Positions 11,977 through 24,144 of a stretch of DNA of 64,000 nt are shown here, one piece after another. The translations under genes were made by a program, and so were the position numbers. Within the stretch, counting starts at the first letter, position 1, and each line of letters begins with the position of its first letter. A model generated the notes under the pieces. That model searched no databases. It saw nothing but the letters and a program-made list of their open reading frames with translations, and was not told the origin of the DNA. The DNA is taken from contig NC_084897.1 of NCBI RefSeq assembly GCF_958979055.1, positions 26,457,628 through 26,521,627 of the forward strand, in the 5' to 3' direction. Source of the stretch: Alnus glutinosa (Eukaryota; Streptophyta; Magnoliopsida; Fagales; Betulaceae).

Positions 11977-12016
11977 GGAAAAAGCTCAGTGAAAGATTGA
12001 TTTAGCCATCATCGCG

Positions 12017-12024
12017 TATTTATA
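12017..12024 (-). promoter_or_regulatory. TATA box of DUF241 copy 1
   Basis: TATAAATA on the minus strand, 41 bp upstream of the first candidate ATG. Copy 3 has the same octamer in the equivalent position, which supports it as a shared promoter element. Confidence 0.7.
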
Positions 12025-13241
12025 CCAAGGAATTTAGATGGGAAGGGGGACAGAAGAATCTAGAGGTCCTAAAAATGTGCCAATGCGATTAACATGTGGA
12101 GGCAGTGTGGGGGCCGGGGGTTCTCTATTGCGTGGGATATGTTGTCAAGTCTTTCAACCAACAAGATTTCCTTTGTTTAATATTATACAAAAGGTGTCAT
12201 TTGGGTACGGTGTAACTATTGATTCCATAATTGGGTGCACCAAGACTGTATGTATTAATTAGGGAGCTTTGTTCTCTGCCATGTACCACCGTCACCGCCG
12301 ACGCATGCTTATCCATGCTTCAATATTCATGGAAGTTGGTTATCTGCCATTAATTGAACAATGTGTACGTGGCCGGCCCAAGTTCCTAGGAACACGAGAA
12401 GTGAAAAAACTTCTATAAAAAAATTTGGTGTAAATCTTACGCCTTCAAATAGAGAGCTGCCACGTACATCACTTTGGAACACAATATATATCTAAAATGC
12501 ATGTCTACACCCGATCAAAAAACCTATCCTTTTGGCAAGAGTAACTATTAAAATATTGATTAAATGATTAAATTTATTTATTCGTATCAGTTTAAGTCTT
12601 GAATTCGAACCTAGTCTCAGTCCTTCACTTCTATTTCAATTAAATATTCTTCACATATTAAAAGACAGTTTGAGTCTACACATGAGAAGATTGGGATTAT
12701 CTATTCTCAAATTATGTGAATTCAGGCCACTGTTTTACATTGAATGGCATGAAAAATGTCACTTATTAAAAATATGACATGTTGCCTGGAAAAAAAAATC
12801 ATTTCAAAAAGTTTTTTCTTTACTTTTATAGAGACGCTTCTTCTTTGCTAAACCAAAAGACAGTTTTTGACTCAAAATTTTTCTACGACATAAAGTGCAA
12901 CAACCTGATAAAAATATATTCAATTCTCATTGGTAATATGCCACATCTTTAATATTTAGCATTTTTCATGTCGTTTGATGAACGAGATGACATAAATTCA
13001 CAGAATTTGAGAATCTATAATTATAAAGAAATTGTAAGGGATCCTGATCTCACATGAGTGAAAGTGTTAAAGTATTGATTAAATAATTAAATTTACCTTA
13101 TCCTATTAACTTAAATTTTTAGAATAAATAATGATTTACCAGACATCCAATTTGACTGAGGCCGGATCAATAGGGTGTCCGCCGTCATCACTCACCCCTA
13201 CCAAAACATCGTTCACAATATGACGTGGACGTACATTTTTA

Positions 13242-13433
13242 GAGTAATTCTAAACGTCATACCCATGTCCTTCTTGTATCCCTCTAAAAATGATGTGGCT
13301 TTTAAAATCACAATGTGATCAAAATTCAATTTTGATCAATCACAAGTTTAATGTTGATTTTAAAAGCCACCTCATTTTTAGAGGGACACAAGAGGGACAT
13401 GGGTATGACATGTAGCATTACTCACATTTTTAA
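13242..13433. mobile_element. Mutator-type foldback MITE, copy 1
   Basis: A near-palindromic element of 192 bp. It starts GAGTAATTCTAAACGTCATA and ends TATGACATGTAGCATTACTC; the arms carry TTTTTAGAGGGA / TCCCTCTAAAAA and the GATGTGGCTTTTAAAATCA core. It is flanked by perfect 9-bp direct repeats ACATTTTTA (13233-13241 and 13434-13442). Nine-bp target duplications are characteristic of Mutator-like transposons. Related to the copies at 58578 and 63292. Confidence 0.88.
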
Positions 13434-13560
13434 TATTGTGTTTCAAGCTCCCGTGGTAGTTCTTCATTGGAGGGTACAAGTCACTATTAAAGTTATTTTG
13501 TATCAAGAACCTTGGTCCTTGGGTCTCTAGAAATCAAGATCCGGAGAGATCCTGAACCGT

Positions 13561-13596
13561 ATTAATTAATTAGTTAATTAATTAATTAATTAATTG
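13561..13596. repeat. (TTAA)n microsatellite
   Basis: About eight repeats of ATTA/TTAA with one interruption (TAGTT). Confidence 0.85.
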
Positions 13597-14662
13597 CAGA
13601 GTTTAGATAGAGGATGGTGGTTAAAATAAGCAATGTATATGTTATGATTAATATATGGGTGCACGGGTGGCGTGTTGGGACTATGTACCCCTTGAGGTTT
13701 ACAACCTTCCAATGTAAGATGTGAGTTTTTAGTACATGACTCGTGCCACTACTAGGTACATATCATTCGTCTAGTCCTTGGTCCGTGAATCCAACCACTG
13801 CAATGATCGGATCCAAATTTTCCACAATCGACTATCCAAATTGGTGACAAAATTCATCTGTTTGAACAAGTTCGAACAAATGGGCATTATCGAGACTCTC
13901 TCTCATTTACAAACGGAGCAGGTCGGTGAATTGCAATCAATCTCAACCTTTCAACAAGACTCCCTTTCATTTACGGTTAGAACAAACTGCAATTTAGTTA
14001 GCAAATTACAACCAATCTTGATCGACGATGGCGACCTTGATGACGGGAGAGATAATGGATGCTCACAAAAGTCTAATTTCTAGACGGAGCGGAATCTGTG
14101 AGGAGTTGGATGCCGTTTATGTTGCTGTCTTGAATGGTTGTTATTAGTTATTTTCTTCTTTTTCTTTGTATTTTATAATACTTTTTATTGGTAGACTCCA
14201 ATAGTTTTGAATTTTTGAGGCAGGGTTGAACCGAGGACAAGGATAGGATTCTAGCCAAGCTGTTGGTTCTAAAATCTTGTAAGCAAAATTAGTGGTAGAG
14301 ATTGATCTTAATTGGTAGGTCATGTCCAGATTTAGTGTTAAAAAATAATAAAATAATAACAGATCTTTCAAGTTTCTTCTAATTTGACTTTGAAACTATT
14401 ACATCAGGCATTTGGGCAGGCTTGAATTGAATTTTTAACTATAAGATTGAAATAAACAATTTGTAAAGACGAGGCTCAAGAGATTTCGAGAAGTTGGACT
14501 TAATTTATTATAGGAGACAAAAAGAAAGGGAAAAAAAAAAAGAAAAGAAAAAAGAATATGCTTTTACACTATATGAAATTTTTATCCACTAACCATTCTT
14601 TATTCTTCTTGCTTTTTGACCCTTTATGCTGGAGCTCAACTTGCTTTCCATTCATCCAAAAA

Positions 14663-14729
14663 AATTAAAATTAAAAATTAAAAATTAAAAATTAAAAATT
14701 AAAAATTAAAAATTAAAAATTAAAAAATA
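14663..14729. repeat. Short tandem array, unit TTAAAAA
   Basis: About nine consecutive copies of a 7-bp unit (TTAAAAA), slightly irregular at the left end. Confidence 0.85.
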
Positions 14730-16928
14730 AAGGACAAAATTTTCCTGAAGAATTTCCTCAAATACTGATGTAGCGGAAGCGATAAGAAAAGAAAAGAAAA
14801 GAAGTTCGACCACTTTGGCTTTATAAAATAAACAAGCTATCAAAATACTTAGAAAAAAAAAAAAAATACTAAATCTCAAAAGCCAACAAAATCGTCTAAA
14901 GTGGGAAAAACTCAACAAAATCGTCTGAATAGAATTTGAATTTTAAAAAATAGTATTTGAAAAATATTTTAAAAATAAATTTCACCCACACATGCTAGTT
15001 ATAGAAAATATTTCTTCCAATATTATTCAAAACTAAGAAAATATTCTTTTCGGGATGGGAACACTCAATGGTGGCTATTTTCCATATGTGTGCAGCAGAT
15101 AAAATCCAACGAGTGATTTCAAATGAATTTTTCGGTTGATGCTTTGATAAAGTCACATGCTGTCCTACATCAAAACACAGTCTATTAAACTGTTATTTTA
15201 TTTTTAATTAATGAAATTAACAATACATGCTATTCTTACTTTTTCAAAAAAAAAAAAAATGTGAGAATTATGTGTTCTAATAACATATTTAATTTAATAG
15301 ACCGTCTTAAATCGGCCTATTAAAAAAAAAAAAATTACTTCAAATATAAAGACTCTGTGAGGGGCCGGCTGTGACCGTTTAGAATGAGAAAAAGTGTGTA
15401 AGATTAGATCACCCTTGCTTGGAAATCAAATATAGAGTGCCTTTTGCTTGGGAAATAGCTTGTAATAAAAGAGAAAAAAAAAGCTTAATTATCGGCATCA
15501 GATATGGCAGAATCTGTGTTGGAGTAAAGGATAATCAACTCTATGTGCACACACGTGTGACTGTGACCTTATTGTAATAACATGTTCCATGTTCCCTTAT
15601 TCTTGCTACACGTGGAGGCTAGGAGGACAAAACCATAGGACTTTTCAAATATTGTAAGGAGCATCTTTACTGTGGAATAATTTATAATTGAGACTTCAAA
15701 CTTAATAAATTATATATGTCAAGTTTCATGTTCTTAATAATCTGTTGTGCCACCTCATGGCTTCGTAAATATTTCATATGATAATTATTAATGTATGTGT
15801 CACTATTTAATAAAATGATACCCCCATTTCCCAAAATAAATTAATAAAGAAAATGAAATACAAGATGAATAAAATAATTTGGGATAGAATAGGACAATAT
15901 GAGAGACTAAAAAGAAGTCGAATCACTTTCCGCGTGGAATATTAGCCAAGTTAATGCATTTTTTTTTTTTTTTACAGATTTAACGGTGTATATATTATTA
16001 TATGGCACCATTTACATAATTAAATATAACAAAATAAAATTTGATTCATAAAATAAATCCTCCCTATTTCACTTATTCAATAAAAGGAGAAATAATATAA
16101 GCAATGCAATATTAACTTTTGGATCACCTCAATTGCTTCTCTTTGAAAACAGGCTAATAAATCTTTCATTAATAAAGTTGCTTCTTAATTTCGTACATAA
16201 TTGTTATTCATATTCCACCATAATAAAATGATAGAGATGTACCATTTATTTTCCAAACTAAATAAAGGACAAAGTTTTCTTGACATTTATCATTTTTCAT
16301 CGCATGACAAATTTCAGTTTAATAGATTAGGTTGAAAGAATTTACTTTAACCGAATTTGAGATAAATTGAGGTATTAGCAAACAGAGATTCCGAGTGAAG
16401 TGTTCGGAGTGCTAACAATTGAGACAATAATTATGAGAGCCTCTATAGGACCTACCTGTCCGAGTAGGGTAACTAGACAGTCCAAAATTTATTTAGACGT
16501 GCGAGTTTCACATAATCTTTCACATTTGCTGTCAAATTTGTTAACAATTTGAACACAAAATTGCTGGAAATCCTAAATCCCAATCCAGTATTAACCAAGA
16601 TGGTTGATAACCTGGATCGGGCTACTAAATATGAGGTTGAAACTTAGAAAAGATGAAGAGCCTTATATACATGAGAGGCATATCCTCAAGCAAACAAAGG
16701 ATATCTTAATCAATGAACCCTCTCAACCAATAGAGAATATGTAAGAAGAAATAAATAAATAAATAAAAATTGATGAGGAGTTCGAACTTTCTGTTTGTAT
16801 TCATTCTATAATAATTTGATACATGTACATAGTTGTTGGATAGGGAAAATGAACCCTTTTGGCACATCCTCTAAAAAATCTGATGGCCTTCCAGGATTTA
16901 GATAGAAAAAATGGCTTTTGGTGATGCT

Positions 16929-17777
16929 TTATTGAGAGATTATGTTCAAAAGAGAGGCTCTTGTCTTGATCAAGCGCCTAAACAAGCACTCCAAACCATT
17001 CTCCATTTTTTCCATGCTACTCTCCAAATCCTCCAAACTTTTATGGCTGCTTGAGGCAAATCTGGAGAGGGTGCGTAGTGAAGCATCAACAGCTTCCATT
17101 TCATTGACAATCTCTTGTTTTTCTTCGCAAGCTACTGCGCCCTTGTGCATCAGCTTTGAGACCAGTGACCACCCAGTTGGCTTTGTCTTTGACACTGGCG
17201 CTGTCAAGAACAGCAAGAGGGATTGAAAGATGGAAACATTCATCACACAAACTTCTCTAATCACTCGAATCACCGCGCCGAGGTGGTGATCTAGATCTAA
17301 GGCTGGCAATGCGCCCCATTTGTTCTCCATTTGCTTCAGTGAAGTGATCAACTTCTTGGCATCCTTCTTCATTTTCTTCTTGAAGATGGTGTAGCTGTTG
17401 ATGTTGCTTTCGATGCTAGAATCTCCCTTTGATCTCCTTCGGAGAGCAGATTGAAGAGCTCGAACATGTTCCTTAATCTGCAAAATGGTATCCCTTGTAA
17501 TGCCACAGATGTCCAAAAGCCTTACAGATCCATCCAACAATTCCTCGACGTATTTCTCATGTCGATTTTGAGACAGGACTTGTTGAGCCGATGACATGTT
17601 TAGAAGATCATCCATGCATTTGTACAACTCGTCCAGACCAGCTAGACCTTTGCAGATTGACTCTGATGTTGATGCAGAACATGTTTTGAGCTTGTTCAGC
17701 TCTTCTTCGAGCCTAAGAGTGGTAGGATGAGATCTGGAAGGCAAGCTAATGGATCGAACATGGTATCTACCAGCCAT
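16929..17777 (-). CDS. DUF241 family protein, copy 2 of 3
   Basis: Single-exon DUF241 gene of unknown function, 282 residues from the chosen start. It opens MAGRYHVRSISLPSRSHPTT, then LRLEEELNKLKTC, LAGLDELYKCMDDLLNM, ELLDGSVRLLDICGITRDTI, LQSALRRRSKGDSSIES and ends LECLFRRLIKTRASLLNIISQ. The open frame extends 32 codons upstream to an ATG at 17873, but a TATATATA box at 17855-17862 lies inside that extension. So the transcript should start downstream of it, and the ATG at 17777 is the real start; this also matches the N-terminal context of the other copies. Same strand as copies 1 and 3, with about 4.9 kb and 1.6 kb between the genes. All residue blocks that define the family are intact. Confidence 0.9.
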   Translation of the reverse strand: MAGRYHVRSISLPSRSHPTTLRLEEELNKLKTCSASTSESICKGLAGLDELYKCMDDLLNMSSAQQVLSQNRHEKYVEELLDGSVRLLDICGITRDTILQIKEHVRALQSALRRRSKGDSSIESNINSYTIFKKKMKKDAKKLITSLKQMENKWGALPALDLDHHLGAVIRVIREVCVMNVSIFQSLLLFLTAPVSKTKPTGWSLVSKLMHKGAVACEEKQEIVNEMEAVDASLRTLSRFASSSHKSLEDLESSMEKMENGLECLFRRLIKTRASLLNIISQ

Positions 17778-17854
17778 GTTTGCTCTTTGTTTTTCTTTGT
17801 TTTTCAGAGAAAGCTTCAACTTTGAGGTGCTTCTACCAATTCTATGATTCTCCC

Positions 17855-17862
17855 TATATATA
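17855..17862 (-). promoter_or_regulatory. TATA box of DUF241 copy 2
   Basis: TATATATA about 78 bp upstream of the ATG at 17777. It lies within the upstream open frame and so rules out the longer start at 17873. Confidence 0.65.
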
Positions 17863-17879
17863 GGAACACCCACAGAGAC

Positions 17880-19500
17880 GAAAAAGAGACAAAACTGTTC
17901 ACGTCAATGTGACTAGCATGTGGTGCCAGTGTGGGCTTTCCTTTGTTTTCGGTTGCCTGTCACAGCTTTGGCCAGCATAGTTTCAATGATTTGATATTCA
18001 TTTAGGCCACCTTGGCTATTGAGGTGTCCTGCTATTTTGTCATTTCTTGGTGTTTCTGATGCAAGAAACAATAAGTAAGAGTCATCACCCATTTTGCCTC
18101 CCCTGCGGCCACATTACCCTCCATTTTCAAAGATTAAAATTGTAGCTGCCTCAACTACAAAGATGTGCCCTGTCTGGGTTGTCTCAACTAGGAGAACCAT
18201 GCTCTGCCAAATTTATTAAACAAAAGCTTTAGACAGATCGAGATCCAGATCTGTTGAGATTAAGATAATGCACATAACGATTGATTTATAGATAATGATT
18301 AGAATTCCAATGCCATTTCAATGCTGAAGTTTCTATTTAATTGTGTGCACGAGTGGCCTGTACTTGTTATGTCTCCATTGTGTTTTGCAAAACAAATTAT
18401 TTACTATTTATCAAAAAATTCACCAAATTTATTTTCTTTCCCTTGATTTTCTCAGTGATCGAAAGGTAGGCAATAGCAGGATATGGTCATGGAATTATGG
18501 AAACAACTTATATGGTCATCACAGAAATGCACCCATTTTGTTTTTTCTTCTCAAAGTATCATGAACTTCAAGCATTGAAGGACGAAAATTACTGTATTTT
18601 GAGCAACTCTTAAAATCCGTTTTTAAATCGAAGAGAAAAACATCATGAAACTCATTTCGTCAATGATTTGAACAGGTAGTCGGGTAATATGGTTAAAATA
18701 ATCATTTCCTTTTAACTTAAGTTTTAGGGATAACTAGCAATTTAATATTGTATTAGAGTAGAGAGTTTATCCTACATTTTAATTAAATACTCCTTAAGTT
18801 GTGAACAATATTAATGTTTAAGCTGGAACTATCTAGGCACATCTGCTTACCATAGGCATCACCAACAGAGCAGCAAGAATGAATGTACATGTATGCTGCT
18901 CCTCCATTATTTTTAGTGCAAAGAGTGATAGATCAAATCAAAAAGAGCCCTAGGTTATGTAGTAAGACTAGCTTGTTAAAGCATATCTCAGTTCCTTAAC
19001 AGCTCAAAGCTCCCTTAGCCATGTCCTATTACACATTTTAGGCACAAACTTTGGACCTCATCACTTTGATGGTGTCCATATCCCTAAATCCCCCACAAAT
19101 GGTAATGCAACATAAAACATTATGTATTTCATCTTATCAAAGTATTAATTAAATGATTAGATTCAATCTTTTTTATCAACTTAAGCTTTTGAAATAAGTT
19201 ATGATTTAACATGATATCAGAACAGAAATTAAATATAACTTGTTGAGAAAAAGTTTGAGATCACACGTGAAGAAGACTCTTTAATTTGTCTTGTCAACTT
19301 GGGGGATAATTGGTCATTTAGCATTCCTCTTATAGATTTACATGAGTTTCAACTTTCGGCAACACAGCCTGCTTGTAATTCAATCAAAAAGGTAAGAGTT
19401 TTTGAATTTATGCAGATTTTGCATATGAAGAAATCAATGAGTTCTCTATATACTATTTTATAAATGTCAATTCTCATACAAAGATGTACAAAGATTTGAT
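17880..19500. other. Intergenic interval between DUF241 copies 2 and 3
   Basis: About 1.6 kb of AT-rich sequence. It should contain the promoter of copy 2 and the 3' flank of copy 3. I see no other gene, RNA or clear transposon end. Confidence 0.5.
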
Positions 19501-19504
19501 AGCC

Positions 19505-20434
19505 TTAATTAGCAAGGATGTTCAAGAAAGACACTCTATTTTGGAGTAAACACCTAAACAGACAATCTAATCCATCCTCAACACCATTGATGCTAAGATG
19601 GAGTGTTTCTAACATCTTTTGTGCGAATTGAACCTCGGCCTTAGCATCTTTATTTCTTAGATGCCCATGGAGAGAACAAAGAGCAACGTCAACACTCCCC
19701 ACCTCATTGACAATCTTCTGGCCTTTCTCACAGGACAATAATCCTGCCGTCGCCGGCATCAATCTTGAAACCAACGACAACCAACGTGCAGCAGCGTTTG
19801 TCTCCATTGCAGGCGTGGACAGGAACAACAAAAGAGATCTAAAAATGGAGACGGTGATGGCGCTTGCTTCTCTAAGAACTCCAAACACCATCGATAGACG
19901 GGGGTCTAAATCCAATGGTGGAGAGGAAGAAACTTTTCTTCCCGTTCTCTTCAGTTCTTTAAGGCACTTAGCAACGTCCTTCTTCACCTTCTTTCTGAAG
20001 AGCATGTAAGCATGAATATATCCTTCGATTCTTGAATCTACACCCTTCCTACGTAATGCCGATTGCAGGGTCTTGACATGTTCCTTCATCGTAAAGACAA
20101 TGCCCCTTGTAGTGCCGCATGTGTCCAGCAATGTGATCGACCCGTCAAGAACTTCTTCCACTAGCTCTCGATGTTCAAAGCGCAAAAGAGCTTGTTGGGT
20201 GAGAGGAGAGTGGATGAGTTCCTCCAGACAATTGTACAACTCTGCAAGCCCAACCAGACCAGTTTGAATGGTCTCAGCTCCGACAGGAAATGGGGTCGAA
20301 ACTGATGAAATTTGGCAGGATTTTAAGGTATTTAAGACTGATTCAAGCCTGACAGAACTTGGGTGTGTCCTAGAGGGCAAGCTAATCGACCTAACAGGTT
20401 GATGCGCACCACTCAATTCAGATGAGGCTGCCAT
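19505..20434 (-). CDS. DUF241 family protein, copy 3 of 3
   Basis: Single-exon DUF241 gene of unknown function, 309 residues. It begins MAASSELSGAHQPVRSISLP, followed by SRTHPSSVRLESVLNTLKSC, LVGLAELYNCLEELIHSPLT, the VLDGSITLLDTCGTTRG block, LQSALRRKGVDSRIEGYIHA, and the C-terminal LDCLFRCLLQNRVSFLNILA. The open frame runs six codons further upstream, but the codon at 20452 is TTG, so the first ATG is at 20434. A TATAAATA box at 20522-20529 supports this promoter. This copy is the closest relative of the broken DUF241 fragment at 27437-27760, which shares its MAASSEL N-terminus. Confidence 0.9.
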   Translation of the reverse strand: MAASSELSGAHQPVRSISLPSRTHPSSVRLESVLNTLKSCQISSVSTPFPVGAETIQTGLVGLAELYNCLEELIHSPLTQQALLRFEHRELVEEVLDGSITLLDTCGTTRGIVFTMKEHVKTLQSALRRKGVDSRIEGYIHAYMLFRKKVKKDVAKCLKELKRTGRKVSSSPPLDLDPRLSMVFGVLREASAITVSIFRSLLLFLSTPAMETNAAARWLSLVSRLMPATAGLLSCEKGQKIVNEVGSVDVALCSLHGHLRNKDAKAEVQFAQKMLETLHLSINGVEDGLDCLFRCLLQNRVSFLNILAN

Positions 20435-20521
20435 GTTTACAGCTTTGTTCAAATGCTGAAAATCACTTTAAGTACACAAGTGATGCTTGAAGTTGAAGGC
20501 TATCATGCATTGTTGAATCTG

Positions 20522-20529
20522 TATTTATA
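20522..20529 (-). promoter_or_regulatory. TATA box of DUF241 copy 3
   Basis: TATAAATA on the minus strand, 88 bp upstream of the ATG; the same octamer serves copy 1. Confidence 0.65.
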
Positions 20530-22520
20530 ACACAATGAGGGAAACAGTGTGCACATGGCAATGTGGTTGATCATCCTACCTTCCCGATTCTCCTGTTTCG
20601 ATTCCGGCAGCCAACAATCCGCCACCCGATTGATTGTTAATCTTGTTGCTCATGAGACACCCAACATATTGCTTTGGTAAGAATCTGCAGCCATTATTTT
20701 GAAAAAATGTACATGCCTCCTTGCCTGCCCAATCATCAGCAGTAGAATTCTCTTATTAGAACATAATTCAATGTCATTACTTTGAGTTATCGTTTGCAAT
20801 AAAGAATTTCATCCTGCATGCATGCCTCCTTGTCTCCCCAATCATATTCTCTTAAAGATAATCTAGTATAATTCTCTGAATATATATAATGATTAAAAAA
20901 GAATTTCAACTTCCATACGAAAGGTTCATAGCTGTAGGCCAAGAATCTGGTCATGGTCATGACAGTACAGATGGTGTCCTTGGGAGACAAGGAAGCAATC
21001 GGCAGTAGATATTTCTTATGCCTTGGAAATTGATGTTAATTAGCAGCATAATACAAACAATTTTTTTTTTCCTAAATAGCATAATACAAACAATTATTAT
21101 AGAAAAAGTTGTAGGGTAGGCAGCTTGTTGGAGGAATTGTGAGAGCTAAAACTTCATTCAAAAACACTCTTTGGCATCACATGCTCATTCTATATGATGA
21201 TTCTCCTTGTCCCCCAATAGTTTTCGAATTAGGATTTTCTCAAATTATTTGCCTGAATTTGAAAAAAATCGATCAAGTGAATATGAGAAATCACTATGGA
21301 ACCCATATGACCAAATAAAAAATGGGTTGCCTAACCACTTATCTGGTCAGGCGGGTTTCATAAGTGATCTCTCACAATCACTTGCCCAAATTCTCTCAAA
21401 TTCGGATAGATAATTTGAGAGGATCCTGGTCCACAGTTTTCTGCCCACATTCAGTCAAGGTAGTAATTCACAGAGTCTTCCTGCCATTTGAATAAAGATA
21501 TACAACATTATCTTTTGTGGTGTCCAAGAGTGTCATACCAAAGTAATGGCAGAGTTAAAGGCGAGAAGAGGCAAATGGGATCGACCGAGATCCCAACAAT
21601 TTGCTGCTTGTATTTGGAGTTCACCTGTCCAAACAAATGGGCGGGCAGCCCAAAATTTGCTTGGGCATGTGAGCTTTATATTAATTCTCTCATATTCATA
21701 GTCCCAATTGCTAGTAATTCAAACTACAAAATTGCTAGAAATCTCTATCCAGACAAATGAACCTCCGGTCACCGTTGAACTCTCGTGCAAACCAAATTTA
21801 TATAGAAAGTTAAGTTCATTTCAAATTATTCATATTCTTCATATTCTGCAATGTTAGGCGTGAAAAAATTATGCATGAAGAAATCATGAAACGATTTCAA
21901 AATATTAAAAAACACTTAGGACAACTTAATAAAGTAACATCAGGCATGAAAAAATAAATTACAAATTACATTTATATGTTTTGAACGATAATTGCATTTT
22001 GTTGAATAATTTATTTATTTCGTTAATTATATTTTTTTAATCATTTTTTGCAACTCCATCTTTTAAGTTTTTTTTTTTTTTTTTAATTATTATTATTATT
22101 ATTATTTTAATTGAAGAGGGGAAAGGGTTACTCTACCGCGCGTTTATTTTGATTATTACCTTCCAAATACATGCCTTCTAGACAGTAGACAGTAGACACA
22201 ATGATATGTTTAAAAAATCAAAAGTGTTTATTGCTGATTATTGACCGAATAATTTCAGCCTATTATTTTTAGAAAGCATAATATTCTCCAACAAAAGAAC
22301 ATGGTCATTACCATTAGACCTAAGAACTTTAATCTAAACTATAAAATGAATGATATTCTCTTCACTTAATAAACTCAATTAAGTCTATGAGTTCTACATA
22401 GACTAATTAACATTACAAGGTTTGAAATTTTTCCTTCAGCGTTGCCCAAAAAGTTATGGACTATGCAGAATTATTAATGATTTAAGCAAATCAACTTAAA
22501 AGTCATAAGCTGGCCCTCAA
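20530..22520. other. Intergenic interval with dispersed repeats
   Basis: No gene seen. A short local duplication is visible (CATGCCTCCTTG...CCCAATCAT at about 20713 and 20821). A stretch at 21255-21430 (GGGTTGCCTAACCACTTATC, ending AATTTGAGAGGATCCT) has an inverted or partial relative at about 52430-52540 (TTTAACCACTTATCCGGTCA), so it is a dispersed repeat. ATT trinucleotide repeats occur near 22088-22106. Confidence 0.45.
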
Positions 22521-22522
22521 AT

Positions 22523-23007
22523 TAAGGATGAAAATGCGAGCAAATAATAACTGTCTATATCTGTTATTCGCATATGCGGATGTTGTTTTAGGGTACGCAA
22601 ATGCAGTTAATCACATCTGCATTCCCTTAATATATATATATATATTGAATTTGGTAAGTTTAAGATATTTAAGTTATGTTAGGCTTTTTTCACTATCATC
22701 TCAAAGTCATACCTTACTACATTTACTTTTTCTTTTTTTTCTTTTCTTTGAGTAATTCAAATCTCGATTACTCTATGAAATAATTACTCTCTATGACTGA
22801 TAATCATAAATTGTATAATAAGTGAAATCATAATTTATTTAAGCTTCCATATAGTAATAACCACATTATTTAAGCTTGTATACAGATTTTGATAGTAATC
22901 TAAAATAGTTATTACCGCATATGCGGATAGCGGATAATAACTGCATTTAATAACTGCACGGGTTCGAATACCTAAAGTGATAACCGCATCTGCATTTTCA
23001 CCCCTAT
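22523..23007. mobile_element. hAT-like MITE
   Basis: Inverted ends TAAGGATGAAAATGCGAGC (left) and GCATCTGCATTTTCACCCCT (right), with internal inverted motifs CATATGCGGAT (about 22571 and 22918). Ends of this type, AGGGGTGAAAATGC, are typical of plant hAT-derived elements. I could not find an 8-bp target duplication. A partial relative of the left end lies at about 42839. Confidence 0.5.
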
Positions 23008-23155
23008 CCCAAGCCCCGCCCTTAGTTTTGTCTTTTGATTAAAGAGCAACCCACCAAAGTTGTTTATTTTTTGGGAATACAAATATTTAAACTTATGCCT
23101 TTATTTTTTTTCGTTCTTTTAGTTCTGTAATGCCTGCATCTTGTTAAACTCAAAA

Positions 23156-23314
23156 GAGAGCAATAAAGCAGAAAAAGAAAGGCCACCCAATGTTTCCTTG
23201 CATGCATTTTATGTCATTGACAGTGCAAAGAAAGAAGTAGAAGCTTGGTGCCATGGTGTTGTCTCGTGTGCTGACATTTTGGCTCTTGCAACAAGAGATG
23301 CCGTTGCATTTTAG
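23156..23314 (+). pseudogene. Class III peroxidase gene fragment
   Basis: An isolated 52-codon piece, open up to a TAG at 23312. It reads AEKERPPNVSLHAFYVIDSA, KKEVEAWCHG and VVSCADILALATRDAVA. This is the peroxidase segment before the proximal haem region, containing the diagnostic SCADILALA motif and the Cys residues around it. The distal-His exon, the proximal His and the rest of the roughly 320-residue family length are absent nearby, so it is a relic. It lies 150 bp right of the hAT-like element. Confidence 0.8.
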
Positions 23315-23319
23315 TATAG

Positions 23320-24140
23320 TCCATTTTAAACTATGAGAGCTCGGTAATCTATCAAATAATGGGTAGCCAACCCATCATTTTCTTCCTTCGATATGAGTCA
23401 ATATTGCAGAAATAGAGCATGTCCATTTCAAATTGTTGATAGGAGTATTACTGACTTATAAATTGAAGTGACAATTCACATGATACTTATCATGTCAGCC
23501 GCTAGACAATTAAATTTGTGATTGACGTGCAAATACTACATAGACTGTCATGTCAGTTTGTGAGTCCATACAACACTTACCACATCAGTCATTCAATAAT
23601 TAAATTTGATTTGTGGTTGACATAACAATTCCACGAAAATTTGTTAAGTAATAATAGATGTAGGACTCCTAGCATTTTCCATTATCATAAACTTGTCCAA
23701 ATGAGCACCAGTGTCCATTAGCAATTTCATTAATTGCTGTCACTGATATTACTCTTGTTCCCCATTTCAAATCAAACCAAGAACTTTATCACCGCCAGTA
23801 CAAAGGGCCTAGGGGTTTAGGTTTTCCTTTTTCCACTCAAGTCAGTGCCTAGCAAATTAGCAATAGTAAACTTGAAACAACACAAAACCTATGTCCTCCA
23901 TCAGACTGTAACATAATTGCAGAAACACGACTCCTTCAACAGACATTTGTGTCAAGAAATCACTCCTGATCTCATCAATAAAGATGAGCAGCGAAAGTCC
24001 ATAAACGTGGTAATGCATGGATGAGCTGAACTATAATCATCTTGCCCATAAGACAGAAGTTTTGTATGGCAATGGGAAGCTTGAATTTTGACCGGAATGA
24101 ATGTATCAGAAATTTCCAGATGCTAATCCAATGGGATTAG
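23320..24140. other. 3' flank of the METTL23-like gene; nothing else seen
   Basis: About 800 bp of AT-rich sequence with no recognisable gene. Part of it may be the 3' untranslated region of the METTL23-like gene on the minus strand. Confidence 0.4.
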
Positions 24141-24144
24141 TTAA

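Larger units (their letters stand above)
12030..16925. other. Intergenic interval between DUF241 copies 1 and 2
   Basis: No gene seen across about 4.9 kb. Contents: a foldback MITE (13242-13433), a TTAA microsatellite (about 13561-13596), a 7-bp satellite-like tract (14663-14729), scattered poly-A and poly-T runs, and an AT-rich stretch around 16390-16570 (ATTTATTTAGACGTGCGAG... through ACAAAATTGCTGGAAATC) that resembles 21610-21750, so is probably part of a dispersed repeat. Confidence 0.5.

Noticed and set aside
13778-14083. A 101-codon plus-strand frame between DUF241 copies 1 and 2
   Set aside because: Composition is not coding-like, no homologous family is recognised, and the surroundings are repeat-rich.
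17778-17873. Upstream ATG giving DUF241 copy 2 a 32-residue extension
   Set aside because: A TATA box lies inside the extension and the paralogues start at the equivalent of 17777.
20435-20452. Six-codon extension of DUF241 copy 3
   Set aside because: The putative start codon is TTG; the first ATG is at 20434.
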